Below are positions 16,891 through 24,316 of a stretch of DNA of 64,000 bases, piece after piece. The translations under genes and the position numbers were made by a program. The notes beneath the pieces are model-generated. The model did not search any database, was not told where the DNA came from, and saw only the letters and a program-made list of their open reading frames with translations. The stretch comes from Sandaracinaceae bacterium (lineage in GTDB: Bacteria; Myxococcota_A; Polyangia; Polyangiales; Sandaracinaceae). Each line of letters starts with the position of its first letter. Within the stretch, counting starts at the first letter, position 1. The DNA lies in assembly GCA_020633195.1 (NCBI GenBank), contig JACKEC010000022.1:124001-188000 (forward strand), written 5' to 3'.

Positions 16891-17820
16891 ATGACCCGCT
16901 GGATCCGGCACCTCACCGTCGTCGTTGCCGCCGCCGCGTTGCTCACGCAGGCCGGCTGCGACCTCACCCGGTTCACCGCCAACTCGACCGCGAACATGTT
17001 CGCGCGGGCGGGCGGCGCGCTTCAGCACCACTTCGACTACGAGATGGTCGGTGACGCGTTGCCGGGCAGCATCATGCAGCTCGAAGGCGTCTTCAGCGTC
17101 ATCCCCGACAACGAAGAGCTCGGCGTGACGCTGATGCGCGCCTACGTCTCGTACACCTTCGGGTGGGTCGAGGACGAGCTCCAGCGCGCGCAGGACGCCG
17201 GCGACTTCGAGGAGGAGGAGCGCATCCTCGGCCGCGCGCGCCTGCTCTACGAGCGCGCCCGGAACATCGGCATCCACCTGATGCGCCTCCGCGACCCGAA
17301 CATCGACCAGGTGCTCGAGGGTGGCTACGAGGGCTACGTCGCCTACCTCGACCAGCACTACGCCGGCGAGGACGACGTGCCGCTCCTGTTCTGGACCGGC
17401 TACGCCTGGGGCTCCGCGATCAACGCGGGCCGCGACGATCCGGAGATGATCCTCAGCCTCCCCTACGCCCGCGCGGCGGTGGAGCAGGCGGTCGAGATCG
17501 ACGAGTCGTACTTCGACTACAGCGGCCTCACCTTCCTCGCGGTCGTCAACGCGGCGCTCCCCGAGGCGCTCGGCGGCAACCCCGACCGCGCCCGCGAGCT
17601 GTTCGAGCGGGCCCTCGAGCTCACCGAGCGGAAGTTCTTCACCGTCCAGCTCAGCTACGCGCGGACCTACTGCGTTCAGGTCCAGAACCGCGACCTGTTC
17701 GTGAGCCTGCTCCGCGAGGTCGTCGACGGCGGCGATCCCGAGCCCGACGCGCGCCTCGCGAACCGCATCGCGCGGCGCCGGGCGATCCGCTGGCTGCAGC
17801 GTACCGACCAGCTGTTCTGA
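16891..17820 (+). CDS. TRAP transporter T-component (TatT-like) lipoprotein
   Basis: A 309-residue lipoprotein (lipobox TQAGC, Cys23) made of helical TPR-like repeats. It fits the TRAP-associated T-component (TatT), first described in Treponema, where a trimer of TatT binds the substrate protein TatP. Typical segments are MFARAGGALQHHFDYEMVGDALPG, RAYVSYTFGWVEDEL, a YSGLTFLAVVNAALPEALGG motif and GNPDRARELFERALELTERKFFTVQ. The order T, P, Q, M in the next four genes confirms the role: it presents or positions a substrate, perhaps hydrophobic, for the periplasmic binding protein. ATG 16891 gives the signal peptide directly. It faces the divergent secreted-protein gene across 75 bp, which should hold both promoters. 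Confidence 0.9.
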   Translation: MTRWIRHLTVVVAAAALLTQAGCDLTRFTANSTANMFARAGGALQHHFDYEMVGDALPGSIMQLEGVFSVIPDNEELGVTLMRAYVSYTFGWVEDELQRAQDAGDFEEEERILGRARLLYERARNIGIHLMRLRDPNIDQVLEGGYEGYVAYLDQHYAGEDDVPLLFWTGYAWGSAINAGRDDPEMILSLPYARAAVEQAVEIDESYFDYSGLTFLAVVNAALPEALGGNPDRARELFERALELTERKFFTVQLSYARTYCVQVQNRDLFVSLLREVVDGGDPEPDARLANRIARRRAIRWLQRTDQLF

Positions 17821-17829
17821 ATGCGCGGC

Positions 17830-17857
17830 GCCGGCCCCCCGTCTACGGGGAGCCGGC
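17830..17857 (+). terminator. Hairpin after the T-component gene
   Basis: Arms GCCGGC (17830-17835) and GCCGGC (17852-17857), one mismatch, then CCCCG/CGGGG closing on a four-base loop TCTA. It begins 9 bp after the stop codon. No T-tract follows, so it may be a partial terminator or an RNA-stability element separating T from P expression. Confidence 0.5.
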
Positions 17858-17903
17858 CTCGTGCTAGGCTCCGGACCCCCCCAGTCCACCCAGGGATGGT
17901 GAG

Positions 17904-18917
17904 ATGAATCGACAGTACGTTCTGATGGCGCTCTTCGCGCTCGCCCTCACGGCCTTGCCGGGCACCGCGCCCCGCACCGTCGGCGCGCAGGAGACGACCC
18001 AGCTCCGCATCGCGACGCTCGCTCCGCGAGGCTCGTCGTGGGCTCGCGTGTTCGACGCGTGGAACAACTCGCTCCGTCAGGCGACGCAGAATCGCCTCTC
18101 GCTGCGCGTCTACTACGGCGGGTCGCAGGGCGACGAGCGCGACGTGATCCGCAAGATCCGCATCGGTCAGCTCGACGGCGCGGCGGTCACGGCGACCGGC
18201 CTGAGCCTCGTCGTGCGGCCGGTGCTCGTGCTCCAGGCCCCCGGGGTCGTGGAGAACTACCAGCAGCTCGACCGCGCGCGCACCGCGATGAACGACACGT
18301 TCTCGGCGCAGTTCCAGGAGAACGGCGTCCGGCTGCTCGGCTGGGGTGACGTCGGCGAGGGCCGCATCTTCTCGAACCAGCCGATCACGCGCCCCGCGGA
18401 CCTGCGCTCCGTGCGGCCCTGGCAGTGGCGCGACGACTCGATCTTCGGCGAGTTCCTGAGCGTCGTCGGCGCGACGGGTGTTCGCCTCGGCGTCCCGGAG
18501 GTCCTCCCGGCGCTCAGCACCGGTCAGATCGACACCGTCGTGGCCTCCGCGACGGCGGCCAGCGCGCTCCAGTGGCACACGCGGGTGACCCACGTGACCC
18601 AGCAGGCGACGACGATCCTCATCGGCGCGACCCTCCTGTCGCAGTCCAAGTACGAGTCCCTCGCGCCCGACCTCCAGCAGGCGCTCGACCAGACGTCGGC
18701 GCAGGCGCACACGGCGCTCGTCACCCGGATCCGGCGCGACGATCGCCGCTACTACACGGCGCTCACGACCCGCCACGGCCTGACCGCGGTGGACACCTCG
18801 GCCCACGAGTCGGAGTGGCGCGACGTCGCCCGTCAGACCCGGACCCGCCTCGCGGGTCGGCTCTACCCGGCGGCGCTCATGGAGCAGGTCATGGCGGCGG
18901 CTCGCCGCGGCGGCTGA
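17904..18917 (+). CDS. TRAP transporter substrate-binding protein (DctP family)
   Basis: A 337-residue periplasmic binding protein. The signal peptide ends near VGAQ; the mature part starts with TTQLRIATLAPRGSSWARVFDAW. It shows the DctP fold landmarks: YYGGSQGDERDVIRKIRIGQLDGAAVTATGL, then NGVRLLGWGDVGEGRIFSNQPI and a VPEVLPALSTGQIDTVVAS segment. In most DctP proteins an Arg in the GLKIR segment binds a carboxylate. Here the corresponding region reads LRSVRPWQWRDD, rich in Trp/Arg, so the ligand may differ. It sits between the T-component gene and the two membrane-subunit genes. A stable hairpin follows it before the next gene, consistent with more binding protein being made than permease. 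Confidence 0.92.
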   Translation: MNRQYVLMALFALALTALPGTAPRTVGAQETTQLRIATLAPRGSSWARVFDAWNNSLRQATQNRLSLRVYYGGSQGDERDVIRKIRIGQLDGAAVTATGLSLVVRPVLVLQAPGVVENYQQLDRARTAMNDTFSAQFQENGVRLLGWGDVGEGRIFSNQPITRPADLRSVRPWQWRDDSIFGEFLSVVGATGVRLGVPEVLPALSTGQIDTVVASATAASALQWHTRVTHVTQQATTILIGATLLSQSKYESLAPDLQQALDQTSAQAHTALVTRIRRDDRRYYTALTTRHGLTAVDTSAHESEWRDVARQTRTRLAGRLYPAALMEQVMAAARRGG

Positions 18918-18944
18918 TCGACCCCCAAACCGCACACAGGCATG

Positions 18945-18972
18945 AAAGGCCGGGCCCCAGGGTCCGGCCTTT
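18945..18972 (+). terminator. Strong hairpin between binding-protein and permease genes
   Basis: A perfect 9-bp stem AAAGGCCGG/CCGGCCTTT, extended inward by a G-U and two or three G-C pairs to a tiny loop. It lies 27 bp after the binding-protein stop and just before the GTG start of the small permease. No run of T follows beyond TTT, so it is likelier a processing or attenuation hairpin lowering downstream expression than a full terminator. Confidence 0.6.
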
Positions 18973-18992
18973 CTCGTGTAATCTCTCGCCCC

Positions 18993-19739
18993 GTGTTGAA
19001 GCACCTCGAGCGGTTCGACGCCGGCGTCGCGCGTGGAGAGTCCGCGCTGGCGACGTTCTTCCTCATCTCGATGATCGCGGCCGCCTCTCTGCAGGCCGTC
19101 TGCCGCAACCTCGCCGGGATGGAGATCGACTGGGCGACCTCGTCGCTCCCCTATCTCACGTGGGTCGATCCGTTCCTGCAGAAGGGGACGCTGTGGCTCG
19201 CGTTCCTCGGCGCGTCGCTCGCGACCCGCGAGGGCCGCCACATCGGCATCGACCTCTTCCCGCGGATCGCGCCCAAGCGCGTGAAGATGCTGATGCGCTC
19301 GATCGCGGGCTACGGCTCGGCGGTCGTCGCCTTCTACCTCGCGCGCGCGTTCTGGGCCGCGGTCCTCGTCAACGCGGACGAGCGCCCCGCGAACCTCGAG
19401 GTGTGGGGTGACTCCGGCTCGCTCCACGTGTGCGACGCGACCGCGCAGCAGGTCGCCGACGCGACGCTCGAGGTGCCCAAGATCTTTTGCGGCATCCGGT
19501 CCGCGCTCGCGGCCGTCGACGTGCCCGTCGAGACGGGGGAGGCCGCGCTCCAGCTCATCGTGCCGGTCATGTTCCTGATGATCTCGGTGCGGCTCTTCGC
19601 GGGCGCCACCAGCGCCGCGATCAAGCTCGCCACGGGCGACGTCCCCGACGAGGCGGAGCCGCCGAGCCACGAGATCCCGCGCAAGGCGAAGGAGCCCGAG
19701 CCGCCACCCACGGTCGTGTCCACGGAGGAGGAGGAGTGA
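18993..19739 (+). CDS. TRAP transporter small permease (DctQ family), enlarged
   Basis: A 248-residue inner-membrane protein with four hydrophobic helices (about 20-42, 56-80, 95-120 and 182-208). Between helices it keeps the DctQ pattern ATREGRHIGIDLFPRIAPKRVKM. DctQ proteins are usually 160-190 residues; the excess is an insert of about 50 residues before the last helix, carrying two Cys (LHVCDA and IFCGI), and a charged Pro/Glu-rich C-terminal tail. The insert probably faces the periplasm, by analogy with family topology. GTG 18993 is chosen because an upstream ATG lies inside the hairpin. Its last base overlaps the ATG of the large permease gene, so the two subunits are translationally coupled. 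Confidence 0.88.
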   Translation: MLKHLERFDAGVARGESALATFFLISMIAAASLQAVCRNLAGMEIDWATSSLPYLTWVDPFLQKGTLWLAFLGASLATREGRHIGIDLFPRIAPKRVKMLMRSIAGYGSAVVAFYLARAFWAAVLVNADERPANLEVWGDSGSLHVCDATAQQVADATLEVPKIFCGIRSALAAVDVPVETGEAALQLIVPVMFLMISVRLFAGATSAAIKLATGDVPDEAEPPSHEIPRKAKEPEPPPTVVSTEEEE

Positions 19740-21787
19740 TGCACCACCTCCAGAACATGACCCCCAACGGGCTGCGCCGAATCCTCCTCGCCGTCGGCGT
19801 GGTCGTCTTCGTCGGCATGCTCGCGGTCCCCGGCTGCGAGGGCACGACGTCGTGCCGCGAGACCTCCGACTGCGCCGCCGGCCAGGTGTGCTCCGACGCG
19901 GGCGTCTGCGCGACCTCGTGCGAGTCGAACGACGAGTGCGGCGTCAGCCAGGCGTGCGTCTCGAACACCTGCGTCGACGCGCAGGGCTCGGTCGGGATGG
20001 ACCCGCTCTACGTCGTCATCCTGATCATCTTCGCGCTCATCGGCGCGCCCTTGTTCGCGATCTTCGGTGCCGCCGCGATGATCCTCTTCGGCGACAACGG
20101 GACGATCACGTCCGTCGCCGTCGACGTGTTCAGCGAGCGCTTCTCCGACTCGCCGACGCTCGTCACGCTCCCGCTGTTCACGTTCGCCGGCTACTTGATG
20201 GCGGAGAGCGGCACGCCGGGGCGGCTCGTCCGGGTGAGCCGCGGCCTGCTCGGCTGGCTCCCCGGCGGCCTCGCCGTCGTCTGCCTCGTCGCGTCGGCGT
20301 TCTTCACGACCTTCACGGGCGGCAGCGGCATCACCATCGTCGCCGTCGGCGGCCTGCTCTTCCCGGCGCTCATCCAGGAGAAGTACCCGGAGCGCTTCTC
20401 GCTCGGCCTCGTGACGACGGGCGGCTCGCTCGGCCTGCTCTTCCCTCCGAGCATCCCGATCGTGCTCTACGGCGTCGTCGCCGGGATCCTGATCGACAAG
20501 CTGTTCCTCGCGGGCATCGTCCCGGGCACCCTCACGGTGCTCATCCTCGTCGTCTACGCGGTGACGATCGGCTGGAAGCAGCGCCCGCCGGCCGACGTGA
20601 TGCGGTCCGGCTTCCAGATGTTCCTCCGCTTCTGCGGCGGCTACCTGGGCGGCGCGCTGATCACGCTCGCGATCTGCGTCGGGATCGGGATGGCCGCCGG
20701 CCTGGGCTCGGTGCCCGAGGAGGGCGGCTCGTGGATGGCCGCCAACGGGCGTTACCTGCTCCTGCCGGTGACGCTGGTCGCGTTCTTCACCGGGTCGTTC
20801 GCGACGAAGGGCGAGACGCGCGCGGCGCTGCTCGAGGCGTCGTGGGAGATCCTGCTCCCGAACGTGCTCCTCGCCGGCCTCGCCACGGGCGTCCTGCGCA
20901 TCCACGAGGCGGCGGCGTTCACGGCGCTCTACGTGCTCGTGGTCGAGGTGTTCGTCTACAAGGACATCACGCTCACCAAGGACCTGCCGCGCGTCATCAA
21001 GGACAGCATGACGATGCTCGGCGCGATCCTCGCGATCCTCGCGACCGCGCTGGGCTTCACGGGCTACCTGATCCAGGCGCGCGTCCCCGAGCTGATGGTC
21101 GAGTGGATGGAGTCGTTCATCACCTCGCCGGTGATGTTCCTCCTCGCGCTGAACATCTTCCTGCTCGTCGTCGGGATGCTGATGGACATCTTCAGCGCGA
21201 TCGTCGTGGTCGTGCCGCTGATCGTCCCGATCGCGCGGCACTTCGGGATCGACCCGTACCACCTCGGGATCGTGTTCCTCCTGAACCTCGAGATCGGCTA
21301 CCTCACCCCGCCGGTCGGCCTGAACCTCTTCATCGCGAGCTTCCGCTTCGAGAAGCCGGTGACGAAGCTCTATCGAGCCGTCTTGCCGTTCATCGGGTTC
21401 CTGGTGATCGCGCTGATCATCACGACCTACGTGCCCACCCTGTCGACGTGGCTCACCTCGTTCGTCGACGCCGACGAGCTCACCGCCGACGAGATCGAGA
21501 ACATGGGCGACGGTGAGGGCGCCGAGATGGGCGGCGGCGGGGTCGATCTCCTCGACGACCTCGGCGACGACGATCTCGACTCGCTCGACGACCTCGACTC
21601 GCTCGACGACCTCGACGATCTGGACGACCTCGACGACCTCGACGACCTCGGGGACCCGGGAGAGGAGACGCTCGACGATCTCGACCTGCCGGGGCTCGAC
21701 GACGCGCCGGCGGGCGATCCCGACGAGGAGACGCTCGACGATCTGGACTCACCGCCCGTCGAGGGTGAGACGCTCGACGATCTCTGA
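19739..21787 (+). CDS. TRAP large permease (DctM) with Cys-rich head and Asp-rich tail
   Basis: A 682-residue protein; ordinary DctM is about 430. Residues 1-33 form a hydrophobic segment ending in a lipobox-like VPGC (Cys33). Nine Cys at 33, 39, 45, 51, 57, 61, 67, 73 and 78 follow, mostly five residues apart, forming a compact disulfide-type domain (33-78). The multi-helix DctM core runs from about 86 to 580 and contains TLPLFTFAGYLMAESG, SAFFTTFTGGSGITIVAVGG, a GLLFPPSIPIVLYGVVAG segment and GYLTPPVGLNLFIA. The C-terminus (about 600-682) is almost all Leu-Asp-Asp-Leu repeats. The core should carry the Na+-coupled substrate path; the two additions are not part of the standard family. It closes the T-P-Q-M operon. 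Confidence 0.92.
   Translation: MHHLQNMTPNGLRRILLAVGVVVFVGMLAVPGCEGTTSCRETSDCAAGQVCSDAGVCATSCESNDECGVSQACVSNTCVDAQGSVGMDPLYVVILIIFALIGAPLFAIFGAAAMILFGDNGTITSVAVDVFSERFSDSPTLVTLPLFTFAGYLMAESGTPGRLVRVSRGLLGWLPGGLAVVCLVASAFFTTFTGGSGITIVAVGGLLFPALIQEKYPERFSLGLVTTGGSLGLLFPPSIPIVLYGVVAGILIDKLFLAGIVPGTLTVLILVVYAVTIGWKQRPPADVMRSGFQMFLRFCGGYLGGALITLAICVGIGMAAGLGSVPEEGGSWMAANGRYLLLPVTLVAFFTGSFATKGETRAALLEASWEILLPNVLLAGLATGVLRIHEAAAFTALYVLVVEVFVYKDITLTKDLPRVIKDSMTMLGAILAILATALGFTGYLIQARVPELMVEWMESFITSPVMFLLALNIFLLVVGMLMDIFSAIVVVVPLIVPIARHFGIDPYHLGIVFLLNLEIGYLTPPVGLNLFIASFRFEKPVTKLYRAVLPFIGFLVIALIITTYVPTLSTWLTSFVDADELTADEIENMGDGEGAEMGGGGVDLLDDLGDDDLDSLDDLDSLDDLDDLDDLDDLDDLGDPGEETLDDLDLPGLDDAPAGDPDEETLDDLDSPPVEGETLDDL
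21545..21651 (+). repeat. LDDL minisatellite in the large permease gene
   Basis: Imperfect units of CTCGACGAC and CTCGACTCG are repeated about a dozen times, coding alternating Leu-Asp-Asp and Leu-Asp-Ser at the permease C-terminus. Units are multiples of three, so slippage would keep frame. Further LDDL motifs recur up to the stop. Confidence 0.9.
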
Positions 21788-21803
21788 TCCGTTTGGACCG
21801 TGG

Positions 21804-21887
21804 GAATTTCGCGCCAAGCGCCAAAGCGAGCCAAGACCCGCACGACCGAGATCTCTTCGCCGACTTCGCGTCCTTCGCGCGAAATTC
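21804..21887. repeat. Dispersed inverted-repeat element, copy 1
   Basis: A perfect 11-bp terminal inverted repeat (GAATTTCGCGC at 21804-21814, GCGCGAAATTC at 21877-21887) bounds an 84-bp element in the gap between the convergent TRAP permease and ExbD genes. The outer arms are less GC-rich than the surroundings. A second related element lies at 57873-58016. It holds no gene and may be a small non-autonomous repeat or a convergent-gene terminator family. Confidence 0.7.
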
Positions 21888-21906
21888 GAGGCTAGCCAGC
21901 CGAGCC

Positions 21907-22380
21907 TCAGAAGCCGCCTGCGACGGTGACGGCGGAGTAGCCGGTGCCCGCGAAGGCGTCCATCGCGGTGACCATCTGGGCGTACTCGACGCCGTCGTCG
22001 GCCGTCACGATCACGCGGGTGTCGCTGGGGTCGAGGCGGCGGCGCTCGGCGAGGTGCTCGCGCAGGGCCACGGTGTCCCAGTTGCCCTCGGCCGCGAGGG
22101 GGATGCGGGTCTCGTCGCCGAGCCCCGTCGAGAGCTGGTAGCCGTCGTGATCGATCCGCACCGTCAGGGGTAGATCGTCGCTCGGGTTGTCCATCTCGCT
22201 GGTCGGATTCCCTGGCGCATCCAGGTGCGCGTCGAGCGACGCGAGCTTGTTCCAGACCGCCGTCACCAGCAGGAACATCACGCAGCAGAGCAGCAGATCG
22301 ATGAAGGGAATCAGCGGGATCTCCGCGTCGACCGACTTCTTCCCGTGCCCGTCACCACCACCCGTCGAAATGCTCGCCAT
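21907..22380 (-). CDS. ExbD/TolR-family proton-channel subunit, orphan copy
   Basis: A 157-residue ExbD/TolR protein: a short cytoplasmic start, one transmembrane helix with the proton-path Asp (IPFIDLLLCCVMFLLVTAVWN), then a periplasmic domain ending in GYSAVTVAGGF. ATG 22380 has an excellent AGGAGG box upstream. No TolQ partner is adjacent. Its transmembrane block is almost identical to that of the ExbD gene at 27213 (KKSVDAEIPLIPFIDLLLCC shared residue for residue), whereas the periplasmic parts differ. It is therefore a recent paralogue whose motor partner is probably the TolQ at 26552. It is transcribed divergently from a Ser/Thr kinase 116 bp away and convergently with the TRAP operon. 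Confidence 0.92.
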   Translation of the reverse strand: MASISTGGGDGHGKKSVDAEIPLIPFIDLLLCCVMFLLVTAVWNKLASLDAHLDAPGNPTSEMDNPSDDLPLTVRIDHDGYQLSTGLGDETRIPLAAEGNWDTVALREHLAERRRLDPSDTRVIVTADDGVEYAQMVTAMDAFAGTGYSAVTVAGGF

Positions 22381-22496
22381 GCGTCCTCCTCTTGGCCCAA
22401 CCGCAGCTCGTTGGTGTCCAGCGCGCAGGCGAGGTTCCACGAAAGTCGGATCGAGGGCTCATCGACGGAGCTGCTACCCTGCACGCCGAACCGCCC

Positions 22497-23639
22497 ATGG
22501 ACCCGCTGATCGGACTCGAGCTCGATGGACGCTACCGCCTCGTGGACGAGCTCGGCGAAGGCGCGATGGGCAAGGTCTACAAGGCCGAGCGCATCGGGGA
22601 GCCCGGGTTCGCGGCGGTGAAGGTCCTCAACGAGGACGGCAGCGCGCACCAGGACCTCCGAGAGCGCTTCGAGCGCGAGGCGCGGGCGCTCTTCGGGCTC
22701 TCGCACCCGCACATCCTCGACGTCCAGGACTACGGCCAGACGCCGACGCACCGGCCCTACCTCGTGATGGAGCTCCTCGAGGGGCAGTCGCTCGAGGACA
22801 TGGTGGAGAACGCCGTGCTGCCGCCCGAGCAGGCCCTCGCGCTCGGCCGACAGGTGCTCGAGGGCCTCGCGTTCGCCCACGCGCAGGGCGTCCTGCACCG
22901 CGATCTCAAGGCCGAGAACGTCTTCGTGGTCCGCCGACCGGACGGCCAGTACCACGCCAAGCTGCTCGACTTCGGGCTCGTGAAGTTCGTCGACGACGAG
23001 CGCTGGGGTGCCGGACGCAAGCTCACGATGGCCGGCTCGGTGATGGGGAGCCCCGCGTACATGTCGCCCGAGCAGGCGACGGGCGGGCACGTGGACGCGG
23101 CCTCGGACGTGTACTCCGCGGGGGTCGTGCTCTACGAGCTCGTCACCGGCTGCTGGCCCTTCGAGTACGAGTCGCGATCGGACATGCTCCGCGCGACCTT
23201 GATCGAGCCCCCACCCGCGATCACGGGCCGCCGCGAGGGGTTGGTCTGCCGCCCCGAGCTCGAGGCGTTGATCCAGCGGGCGCTGGCCAAGGAGGCGCCG
23301 CAGCGCTTCGCCGACGCCCGCGAGATGCTCGCGGCCCTCGACGCGATCCCGCCGCCCGCGGCCTGGCTCCAGGTCGACGCGGGCCAGCGCGCGCCGCTCG
23401 CGGGCGGCGCCTTGCCCGCGTTCCAGGACCTCTCCGCGCCCGCTCCCGCGCCGATGATGGCCCCGCTCCCCGCGCCGCCCCAGCCGTACGCGCCCACCGC
23501 CCAGCCGTTCGTGCCCACCGCCCCGGCGGCTGCGCCGAGCCCCTCGCGCAAGGTCCCGTACCTGCTCCTGGTCCTCGTCGTGGCCGCGTGCCTCGTCGCG
23601 ACCGCAGGCGCCACCGTCGCGATGCTGCTCCTGCGCTGA
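22497..23639 (+). CDS. Membrane-anchored Ser/Thr protein kinase
   Basis: A 380-residue Hanks-type kinase. Its domain (about 8-280) has GEGAMGKVYKAE, the ATP-binding Lys in AAVKVL, the catalytic loop HRDLKAENVF (Ala where Pro is usual), DFGLVK and the activation-segment SPE. A Pro/Ala-rich linker (about 310-350, including PQPYAPTAQPFVPTAP) leads to one transmembrane helix at the very C-terminus (LLLVLVVAACLVATAGATVAMLLL), with no external domain. It is therefore a tail-anchored cytoplasmic kinase. ATG 22497 is used because it precedes the kinase domain directly; an upstream TTG would add 35 residues without homology. It is surrounded by TolQ/TolR motor genes and may regulate them, but only proximity supports that. 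Confidence 0.93.
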   Translation: MDPLIGLELDGRYRLVDELGEGAMGKVYKAERIGEPGFAAVKVLNEDGSAHQDLRERFEREARALFGLSHPHILDVQDYGQTPTHRPYLVMELLEGQSLEDMVENAVLPPEQALALGRQVLEGLAFAHAQGVLHRDLKAENVFVVRRPDGQYHAKLLDFGLVKFVDDERWGAGRKLTMAGSVMGSPAYMSPEQATGGHVDAASDVYSAGVVLYELVTGCWPFEYESRSDMLRATLIEPPPAITGRREGLVCRPELEALIQRALAKEAPQRFADAREMLAALDAIPPPAAWLQVDAGQRAPLAGGALPAFQDLSAPAPAPMMAPLPAPPQPYAPTAQPFVPTAPAAAPSPSRKVPYLLLVLVVAACLVATAGATVAMLLLR

Positions 23640-23724
23640 GACCCCTGCGCTGAGTCCCAGACGCGAGGGCCCCAGAACGCAAGACGCCGACGCTGCGAGC
23701 AGCGCCGGCGCCATCGAGACCCGC

Positions 23725-23741
23725 CCATCGCGAAGCGATGG
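23725..23741. terminator. Convergent-gene hairpin 1
   Basis: CCATCGC and GCGATGG form a perfect 7-bp stem around a GAA loop, in the 137-bp gap between the converging kinase and membrane-protein genes. It could end either transcript. Confidence 0.45.
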
Positions 23742-23752
23742 CGTTGGTCGAG

Positions 23753-23767
23753 GGGGTTGAAAACCCC
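23753..23767. terminator. Convergent-gene hairpin 2
   Basis: GGGGTT and AACCCC form a 6-bp stem around GAA, 9 bp after the stop of the minus-strand membrane-protein gene. With the hairpin at 23725 it probably makes a bidirectional terminator. Confidence 0.5.
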
Positions 23768-23776
23768 TCCAGAAAC

Positions 23777-24310
23777 TCAGTCGACGCCGATGAAGACGAC
23801 CATCACGAAGGTGATGACCGAGAGGACGCCAGCGGCGCCCGCGATCAGGGCGATGAAGATGGGCAGGATGCTCTCGCCGTAGATCGTGGCGGGCGCCAGG
23901 ATGAGCAAGAGGACGCCGATGAGCGCTCCGATCAGTGGCTTGTTGAAGCCCTCGACCCCGAGCCAGCCCGCGTCGGAGGGCGAGCCCCAGAGCAGGAAGA
24001 GCACGAGGACGGCGGTGATCCCGGCGCACAGCCCGAACAGCGCGACGAGCCCGACGAAGAGCCCTTCGCCGCCGATCGAGGTGTTCCGGACCGCGACCGC
24101 CGCGCCCATGAGGCCGGCGAGCACCACCACGAGCACCACCGCGAGGACGTTGATGCCCTCGAAGACACCCTCCTCGCTGTAGTCGAGCCACGAGCAGATG
24201 AGGCTCGTGACGCCGCCGATGCCGAGGAACGCCGACAGGCCGAAGGTCAGGATGAACTCCGGGTTGGCGACGATGCCCTTACCCTTCTGGATGGCTGCTT
24301 CGGTGCTCAT
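23777..24310 (-). CDS. Polytopic membrane protein of TolQ/TolR operon 1
   Basis: A 177-residue, very hydrophobic protein with about five predicted helices: FILTFGLSAFLGIGGVTSLI; INVLAVVLVVVLAGLMGAAV; LFVGLVALFGLCAGITAVLV; PLIGALIGVLLLILAPATIY; and SILPIFIALIAGAAGVLSVI through the C-terminus. No known family or active-site pattern is recognised. It is the last gene of a minus-strand operon (TolQ, ExbD, ExbD, this), only 6 bp after the second ExbD stop. It is probably an accessory inner-membrane component of that motor. It might equally be an assembly factor or an unrelated passenger. Confidence 0.85.
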   Translation of the reverse strand: MSTEAAIQKGKGIVANPEFILTFGLSAFLGIGGVTSLICSWLDYSEEGVFEGINVLAVVLVVVLAGLMGAAVAVRNTSIGGEGLFVGLVALFGLCAGITAVLVLFLLWGSPSDAGWLGVEGFNKPLIGALIGVLLLILAPATIYGESILPIFIALIAGAAGVLSVITFVMVVFIGVD

Positions 24311-24316
24311 TGCGCT

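Noticed and set aside
21804..21887. Insertion sequence or transposon
   Set aside because: It is 84 bp with no transposase and no visible target duplication; kept as a dispersed repeat only.
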